Shown in pieces: positions 59,265 through 64,000 of a DNA stretch of 64,000 nucleotides (its first letter is position 1; each line of letters begins with the position of its first letter). Below the pieces are notes generated by a model. That model saw only the letters and a list, made by a program, of their open reading frames with translations, searched no databases and was not told the DNA's origin. The translations under genes and the position numbers were made by a program. The DNA comes from Streptomyces sp. A2-16. GTDB taxonomy: Bacteria; Actinomycetota; Actinomycetes; Streptomycetales; Streptomycetaceae. The stretch covers positions 4,898,001 through 4,962,000 of the forward strand of contig NZ_CP063808.1 of the NCBI RefSeq assembly GCF_018128905.1. Direction: 5' to 3'.

Positions 59265-60113
59265 ATGTCACCAGCACCGGAGAGCCACTACGCGGACGGC
59301 GCGGGCATCCGCTACCACTACCACGACCTCGGCTCGGGGACCGACACCGTGTTCCTGCACGGTGGCGGCCCCGGCTGCACCGCGTGGAGCGACTTCGGAC
59401 CCGTCGCGCACCTGTTCGCCGCCGACCGGCGCTGTCTGCTCGTCGACATCCAGCAGTACGGCAAGTCGGAGAAGTCCCCCATCGAGGGCCCGATGTGGGA
59501 CCACCACGCGGCGAAGACCGTCGGCCTGCTGGACACGCTCGGCGTCGACCGCGCCGACTTCATATGCAGCTCGTGGGGCGGCACCATCGCCCTCAACCTC
59601 GCCGCGAAGTACCCGGACCGGGTCCGCTCGCTGGTCGTCACCGGCAGCATGCCCGTCTTCTACGGACCGCTCGCCCCCCTCCCGGAGAACGGGCACCGTG
59701 GCCGCACGGCCCGCGACATCTACTACGGCGGCGAGGGCCCGACCCGCGAGAAGATGCGGGAGCTGATCACGAAGCTGGAGTGGTACGACGGCGCGAAGCT
59801 CCCCGAGGAGACCCTGACGCTGCGCTACGAGCAGAGCCTCGACGAGGAGGAGCGCGCGCTGGCGGCCATGTCCGACTCGCCGCGCGGCGAATGGCAGGAC
59901 CTCACCGAGGAACTGGGGCAGATCCAGGCTCCCACCCTGTTCATCTGGGGCATGCAGGACGCGTTCCTCACCCCGGACTACCCGCTGATGCTGGCCCGCA
60001 TGGTGCCGAACGGGAACCTCCACGTGATGGACCACACCTCCCACCACCTCGAGGAGGAGCGCCCCGAGGCGTACCACTCGGTGGTCAGCGGCTTCCTCAA
60101 CTCCTTGAGCTGA
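59265..60113 (+). CDS. alpha/beta hydrolase, meta-cleavage-product hydrolase type
   Basis: 282-residue serine hydrolase related to BphD/MhpC C-C bond hydrolases. The oxyanion loop is HGGGPGCTAWSDFG, nucleophile Ser is in FICSSWGGTIALNLA, Asp in IWGMQDAFLTPDYP and His in MDHTSHHLEEERP. ATG 59265 has GGAAGGA upstream. MCP hydrolases split the ring-fission product into an acid and 2-hydroxypentadienoate, which is the substrate of MhpD (31396). This links the block to the mhp operon. Confidence 0.88.
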   Translation: MSPAPESHYADGAGIRYHYHDLGSGTDTVFLHGGGPGCTAWSDFGPVAHLFAADRRCLLVDIQQYGKSEKSPIEGPMWDHHAAKTVGLLDTLGVDRADFICSSWGGTIALNLAAKYPDRVRSLVVTGSMPVFYGPLAPLPENGHRGRTARDIYYGGEGPTREKMRELITKLEWYDGAKLPEETLTLRYEQSLDEEERALAAMSDSPRGEWQDLTEELGQIQAPTLFIWGMQDAFLTPDYPLMLARMVPNGNLHVMDHTSHHLEEERPEAYHSVVSGFLNSLS

Positions 60114-60148
60114 AACATCCCCCTCCCCAACCGCCTTCGGAGTGCAGC

Positions 60149-61003
60149 ATGTCCATCTGGACCGAGATCAGCCCCACCCCTTTCCGCGTCGAGTACGTCG
60201 ACGCCGGCGGAGTTCCCACCCGCACCCTGCGCGCCGGTGACCCGGCCGCCCAGGCCGTCGTCTTCCTGCACGGCACCAGCGGTCATCTGGAGGCCTTCGC
60301 GCGCAACATCACCGCGCACGCCGCCTACGACCTGCACGCCATCGACATGCTCGGCCACGGCTACACCGGCAAGCCCGACAAGCCGTACGAGATCGCCGAC
60401 TACGTCGCCCACCTGCTCGACTACCTGGACGCCGTCGGAGTCGACAGCGCCCACATCGTCGGCGAGTCCCTGGGCGGCTGGGTCGGCGCCCGCGCCGCCA
60501 TCGACCACCCCGAGCGGGTGCGCAGCCTCCAACTGCTGTGCTCCGGCGGCACCGTGGCCAACCCCGAGGTCATGGAACGCATCCGCACCAGCACCAAGCA
60601 GGCCGTCACGTCCGACGACATCGAGCTGACCCGCAAGCGGATGCGGCTGCTCATGGCCGACGACGCCTCCGCGACCGAGGAACTGGTCGAGGTCCGGCAC
60701 GCGATCTACCACACGCCGGAGTTCGTCGCGGGCGTCGACAACCTCCTGTCCCTCCAGCAGATGGAGCGCCGCCGGCGCAACCTGCTGCGCCCCGAGCACC
60801 TGGCACAGATCACCCAGCCGACGCTGGTGGTGTGGGGACGACAGAACCCGTTCGGCGACACCCCCGAGGCGACGGCGCTGCACGAGGGCATCCCCGGGTC
60901 GCGCCTGGAACTGTTCGAGAACTGCGGGCACTGGCCGCAGCACGAGCAGGCCGAGCGCTACAACCCCCTCAGCCTCGAGTTCATCGGCAAGGCCGCCGGC
61001 TGA
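60149..61003 (+). CDS. second alpha/beta hydrolase of the meta-cleavage hydrolase type
   Basis: 284-residue hydrolase. The oxyanion loop is FLHGTSGHLEAFAR, nucleophile Ser lies in IVGESLGGWVGARAAID and His in FENCGHWPQHEQAERYN. Where the catalytic Asp is usual (WGxxD) it reads VVWGRQNPFGDTPEA; the Asp is shifted or replaced by Asn. It is encoded 35 bp after the first hydrolase and overlaps the next gene (TGATG), so the two hydrolases are co-expressed and may act on different ring-cleavage products. Confidence 0.87.
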   Translation: MSIWTEISPTPFRVEYVDAGGVPTRTLRAGDPAAQAVVFLHGTSGHLEAFARNITAHAAYDLHAIDMLGHGYTGKPDKPYEIADYVAHLLDYLDAVGVDSAHIVGESLGGWVGARAAIDHPERVRSLQLLCSGGTVANPEVMERIRTSTKQAVTSDDIELTRKRMRLLMADDASATEELVEVRHAIYHTPEFVAGVDNLLSLQQMERRRRNLLRPEHLAQITQPTLVVWGRQNPFGDTPEATALHEGIPGSRLELFENCGHWPQHEQAERYNPLSLEFIGKAAG

Positions 61004-61950
61004 TGCGGGCCGTACGCTTCCACGCCTGGGGCGCCCCTCCGGTACTCGACGAGCTGCCGGAGCCCGTCCGCGCACCCGGTGAGGTCCTCGTCCAGGTCAC
61101 GGCCGGCGGTGTCTCGCACCTCGACGCCACCGTCGCCGCCGGTGACTTCCAGCTCAAGCCGGCCCTGCCGTACATCGGCGGAGTCGAGGGCGCGGGCACG
61201 GTCCTGGAGTCCGACGTCGACTCCGGGCCGGCACCGGGTACGCAGGTCGTGCTGCGCGGCGGTGGCCTGGGTCTCCTGCGCGACGGAACGTGGGCCGAGC
61301 GGGTCAGCGTGAAGCGCAAGGCCGTCACGCCGCTCGCGGCTCCGCTCGACCCGGCGGTGGCGGCGAGCTTCTTCGTCCCCGCCACGACCGCGTACGTGGC
61401 CCTGCACGACATCGCCCGGATCGGGCAGGACGAGGACGTCATCGTGGTGGGCGCCGCCGGCGCGGTCGGCGCGATGGTCACCCAGCAGGCCCTGGCCGCG
61501 GGCGCACGGGTGACCGGGGTGGTCGGCCGGGAGGAGCAGCTCGCCGACGTGCCGAAGGGCGCGGAGGCCGTCACGCTGGACGATGCCGAGGGTCTCGCCC
61601 AGGACCGGTCGGCCACGCTGCTGGTCGACACGCTCGGCGGTGCCGGGCTCATCGGCCGCAGCCGCTGGGTGCAGCGGGGCGGGCGCGCCGTCGTCATCGG
61701 GTACGTCGCAGGCCCGCACGTCGAGCTCGATCTGCCGAGCTGGCTGCTCGACGAGGTGGCGCTGCTGCCGGTGAACATGATCCGTCAGGAACGCCGGGCC
61801 AGGGAGGTCTCCGGTGACCTGGTCCGGAGGCTCTCCGACGGTGAACTGACCCTGGCGGTCGAGGAGTTCGGCCTGGGGGACGCTCCCGCGGCGCTCGACG
61901 CCCTGCGCGGCGGGCGCGTGCGGGGACGGGCTGTGCTGCTGCCCGGGTGA
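61003..61950 (+). CDS. zinc-free MDR-family quinone oxidoreductase-like protein
   Basis: 315-residue medium-chain reductase, paralogue of 48791-49762. VIVVGAAGAVGAMVTQQAL binds NADPH, and the N-terminal half lacks zinc ligands. Shared features are GGLGLLRDGTWAERVSVK and DEVALLPVNMI. It overlaps the hydrolase stop and ends the plus-strand block before two strong hairpins. Reduction of an enone or quinone intermediate is the usual family reaction. Confidence 0.9.
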   Translation: MRAVRFHAWGAPPVLDELPEPVRAPGEVLVQVTAGGVSHLDATVAAGDFQLKPALPYIGGVEGAGTVLESDVDSGPAPGTQVVLRGGGLGLLRDGTWAERVSVKRKAVTPLAAPLDPAVAASFFVPATTAYVALHDIARIGQDEDVIVVGAAGAVGAMVTQQALAAGARVTGVVGREEQLADVPKGAEAVTLDDAEGLAQDRSATLLVDTLGGAGLIGRSRWVQRGGRAVVIGYVAGPHVELDLPSWLLDEVALLPVNMIRQERRAREVSGDLVRRLSDGELTLAVEEFGLGDAPAALDALRGGRVRGRAVLLPG

Positions 61951-61965
61951 GGGCCCGAGGCAGTG

Positions 61966-61998
61966 GGGCGTGGGAGCTGGTCAGGGGTTCCCACGCCC
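61966..61998. terminator. first of two tandem hairpins after the reductase gene
   Basis: GGGCGTGGGA (61966-61975) pairs perfectly with TCCCACGCCC (61989-61998) over a 13-nt loop, 15 bp past the stop. Confidence 0.65.
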
Positions 61999-62000
61999 TC

Positions 62001-62062
62001 GTGAAGGCGTGTGCTGCGCGCGGCATCTCATCGGGGGAGCCGCGCGCGGCACACGCCTTCAC
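62001..62062. terminator. 24-bp-stem bidirectional terminator
   Basis: The sequence 62001-62024 is the inverse of 62039-62062 with a single G-U pair and a 14-nt loop. It lies between convergent reductase and ligase genes and follows another hairpin at 61966-61998. Confidence 0.8.
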
Positions 62063-62114
62063 GGCTGCGGGGCGCCGCGGGACGGCCGTCGCCGAACCCG
62101 CGTCCGGCCGGAGG

Positions 62115-63608
62115 TCAGCCGCATCGGTCCCACGTCCCCCCGGTCACCCCCCGCTCCCGCAGCACCGATTTGCGCACCTTCCCCGTCTCCGTGAGCGGCA
62201 ACGCCTCGACCACGTCCACATACCGTGGCACCGCGAAGGCGGGAAGCTCCTCTGCGCAGTGCCGCGCCAGCTGCGCCGGATCGAGCGTGCGGCCGGCGCG
62301 CGGGACGACCGCCACCATCACCTCGTCCTCGGCCAGTGCGGACGGGACCGGGAACGCGGCTGCCTCGACGACATCGGGATGCACCCGCAGCGCGGCCTCG
62401 ACCTCGTACGACGAGATGTTCTCGCCCCGGCGCCGGATGCAGTCCTTGACCCGGTCGACGAAACGGAACCAGCCGTCGGGCTCGCGCACCACCCGGTCAC
62501 CGGTGCGGCGCCACGCACCCGGGTCCGGTGTCACATCGCCCAGATAGCCCGTGGCGAAGGCATGCTCCTGATCGGTGCGGACGACGAGTTCCCCTGGCGT
62601 ACCGTCCGGCACGGGTGCGAGGTCCGCTCCGACGACTCGCGCCTCGAAGCCGTCACGCACCGTGCCCATGTAGCCGGGACGGCAGTCCTGCGGCGTGGAG
62701 CCGATGACCATGTTGGTCTCCGTGGAGCCGAACCCGTCGACGAGGGCCACGCCGAACCGCTCGCGGAACACCTCCCACAGCGCACCAGGGGTGCCCGGGC
62801 CGAGTCCGCGCCAGGCCCGGTGCGCGCGGTCGGCGGGCCCGGGGGGCTGCGCGAGCAGCATCGGCACCATGGCGCCGAGCACATACACGCAGGTGGCGCC
62901 GGTCTCGGCGGCCCGCGTCCAGTGGCGCGAGGCGGAGAACCGGCGGTCCACCACCAGGGATGCCCCCACCGTCATCGCCTGCGCCAGCGTGTTGAGCGCG
63001 TTGGTGTGGAACAGGGGCAGGCACGTGTAGAGCGTGTCGTCGGCGGTCAGGCGCAGCGAGTCGGCCACGTTCCGGCCCCACCAGGCGAACTGGGCGTGCG
63101 GGCAGCGCACGCCGCGGGAGGGGCCTGTGGTGCCGGAGGTGAACAGGACGGCGGCCGTGTCACCGGGACGGGACGGGTGGGTGTCGAGCGCCTTCTCGAG
63201 GCCGGGGACCGGGGCCTGCGGCGAACCGGTCACCCACACCTCCCCCGCGTATCCCACGTGCTCCACGCGTGCGGCCAGTTCCTCCTCCGCGTACAGGAAC
63301 CGCGGCTGCGAGGCGTCCAGCGCGTGCCGGAGCAGGCGTCCGTGCAGTGCCGTGTTGAGCGGGACCACGACCGCGCCGAGCCAGGCACAGCCGAGCACCA
63401 GGTCGATCAGTTCGACGCGGTTGGACAGCAGCGCGGCGACCCGGTCCCCCGGGCGGCAGCCGCGGGCCGCCAGCGCGCCGGCCATCGTGGCCGCGGCCGT
63501 GCGCGTCTGCGCGTAGGTGCGCGTGGTTCCGTCGAGGCTCAGGAAGGCCCGTTCGCCGTGGTGAGCGGCCGCCGCGTCGACCAGGCCGGGAATCGTCAGG
63601 CGGTTCAT
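62115..63608 (-). CDS. AMP-forming acyl-CoA/aryl-CoA ligase
   Basis: 497-residue ANL-superfamily ligase. The P-loop AVLFTSGTTGPSRGVRCPH has Arg where Lys is common; VDGFGSTETNMVIG is the motif II region and WRRTGDRVVREPDGWFRFVD the adenylate-binding hinge. VKDCIRRRGENISSYEVEAA and LPLTETGKVRKSVL (C-terminal catalytic Lys) follow. ATG 63608 gives the usual N-terminus (MNRLTIPGLVDAAA). It activates a carboxylic acid as CoA thioester, and the adjacent operator suggests co-control with the divergent Rieske oxygenase. Confidence 0.9.
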   Translation of the reverse strand: MNRLTIPGLVDAAAAHHGERAFLSLDGTTRTYAQTRTAAATMAGALAARGCRPGDRVAALLSNRVELIDLVLGCAWLGAVVVPLNTALHGRLLRHALDASQPRFLYAEEELAARVEHVGYAGEVWVTGSPQAPVPGLEKALDTHPSRPGDTAAVLFTSGTTGPSRGVRCPHAQFAWWGRNVADSLRLTADDTLYTCLPLFHTNALNTLAQAMTVGASLVVDRRFSASRHWTRAAETGATCVYVLGAMVPMLLAQPPGPADRAHRAWRGLGPGTPGALWEVFRERFGVALVDGFGSTETNMVIGSTPQDCRPGYMGTVRDGFEARVVGADLAPVPDGTPGELVVRTDQEHAFATGYLGDVTPDPGAWRRTGDRVVREPDGWFRFVDRVKDCIRRRGENISSYEVEAALRVHPDVVEAAAFPVPSALAEDEVMVAVVPRAGRTLDPAQLARHCAEELPAFAVPRYVDVVEALPLTETGKVRKSVLRERGVTGGTWDRCG

Positions 63609-63651
63609 GAACGGATGCTGTCCGCCCCCGCCCTGAGCGATCAAGGTCCGT

Positions 63652-63668
63652 GGTTCGCTGACCGGTCC
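63652..63668 (-). promoter_or_regulatory. IclR-type operator upstream of the CoA ligase (site 5 of 6)
   Basis: GGTTCG-CTGAC-CGGTCC, 43 bp before the ligase start in the divergent promoter region; paired with site 6, 12 bp away. Confidence 0.5.
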
Positions 63669-63680
63669 GCCGCACGGCAC

Positions 63681-63697
63681 GGTCCGTTCACCGGAAC
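63681..63697 (+). promoter_or_regulatory. IclR-type operator upstream of the Rieske oxygenase (site 6 of 6)
   Basis: GGTCCG-TTCAC-CGGAAC, 74 bp before ATG 63772. Its reverse complement is nearly the same as site 3. Confidence 0.55.
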
Positions 63698-63771
63698 AGG
63701 TTCATAGGCAGGCACCGCGCCGCGCCGGATGCTCGTGCGGCACACCCACTGGAGCAGGAGGCCACGACGAG

Positions 63772-64000
63772 ATGACGACGAGCGAACGACCCCTCGCTGC
63801 ACGCAAGAGCACGGCGAAGGAGCCCGCCAAGGCGCCACGCGCATCCGCCGACAAGATCGGCCGGCAGGACTGGTCTTCCTGGCCCCACTACGACAAGGCG
63901 GCGTCCGGTTTCCGCGGCTACTGGTACCCGGTCACCTGGGCCAGCCACATCACAGGCGCCCCGAAGCCCTTCACGATCTGCGGCGAGAAGATCACGCTGA
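63772..64000 (+). CDS. Rieske-type aromatic ring oxygenase, N-terminal part (cut by window end)
   Basis: The first 76 residues of a Rieske oxygenase alpha subunit, probably of the vanillate-demethylase/PaO class. After a basic leader, HYDKAASGFRGYWYPVTWAS leads into the start of the Rieske domain, KPFTICGEKI. The Cys-x-His and Cys-x2-His cluster ligands would follow beyond the right edge. ATG 63772 has AGGAGG upstream. It would hydroxylate or demethylate an aromatic ring using an external reductase, feeding the hydrolase and mhp steps. The gene continues past the window. Confidence 0.8.
   Translation, partial: MTTSERPLAARKSTAKEPAKAPRASADKIGRQDWSSWPHYDKAASGFRGYWYPVTWASHITGAPKPFTICGEKITL

Noticed and set aside
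54581..59277. Long minus-strand frames opposite the CoA-transferase, hydratase and SDR genes
   Set aside because: No motifs or ribosome sites; the plus-strand genes explain the coding signal.
1..64000. CRISPR arrays, rRNA, tRNA, riboswitches
   Set aside because: No regularly spaced direct repeats, no rRNA or tRNA-like conserved segments and no recognisable riboswitch core were seen on either strand.

Overview
The window is high-GC actinomycete chromosomal DNA, most likely Streptomyces. GTG and TTG starts are common, genes overlap by 4 bp (ATGA or GTGA), a spore-associated-protein (SapA) homologue is present, and one gene carries the rare leucine codon TTA. No rRNA, tRNA, CRISPR array or intact transposase was recognised.

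Region 1 (1-13.3 kb) mixes decayed and intact amino-compound catabolism. An aldehyde dehydrogenase is cut by one amber codon, a TetR regulator is frameshifted and apparently split by a 1.5-kb segment, an acetyltransferase is frameshifted, and an EamA exporter is scattered over both strands. Then come a D-threonine aldolase/D-serine dehydratase-like gene (4992-6098) with degraded partners, a GntR repressor (7387-8040), and a plus-strand operon: HAD hydrolase, RidA, a truncated aldolase copy and two FAD amine oxidases. Three promoters in this region carry the same TTGTCGAC element, consistent with one GntR regulon.

Region 2 (13.9-22.4 kb) is a complete minus-strand Nit1C operon (the nitrilase cluster of the nitrogen-starvation and cyanide-assimilation literature). 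Its genes encode MSMEG_0570, a flavin oxidoreductase, an amidohydrolase, MSMEG_0572, radical SAM, a GNAT-AIR synthase fusion, an active nitrilase, a nitrilase paralogue that has lost its catalytic Cys and Glu, and a glycosyltransferase. Almost every junction overlaps.

Region 3 (23-30 kb) holds a secreted S8 protease with a P-domain, a SapA-like secreted protein, a membrane Ser/Thr kinase, and a protein fusing an FHA domain to an FAD monooxygenase.

Region 4 (30.5-64 kb) is a large aromatic-compound catabolic island. It contains mhpDFE (lower meta-cleavage pathway) with an IclR regulator; a GlxA-type regulator plus an isochorismatase-family hydrolase; a benzaldehyde dehydrogenase, an LDH/MDH-family dehydrogenase and a benzoylformate decarboxylase; and an amidase, nitrilase and IclR. 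It also contains a Liv-type ABC importer, an SsuABC-like importer with two binding proteins, another IclR, a double CaiB CoA-transferase, enoyl-CoA hydratase, SDR, two alpha/beta hydrolases, two quinone-oxidoreductase-like enzymes, an acyl-CoA ligase and, cut by the right edge, a Rieske oxygenase.

Two readings tie region 4 together. First, amidase/nitrilase, 2-hydroxyacid dehydrogenase, benzoylformate decarboxylase and benzaldehyde dehydrogenase form a plausible mandelamide or mandelonitrile to benzoate route. Second, six 17-bp palindromes of the form GKTYCG-N5-CGGWMC (one with a single mismatch) lie in front of mhpD, the CoA-transferase, the SDR, the first hydrolase, the ligase and the Rieske gene. 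This suggests that one IclR protein controls two gene blocks about 20 kb apart.
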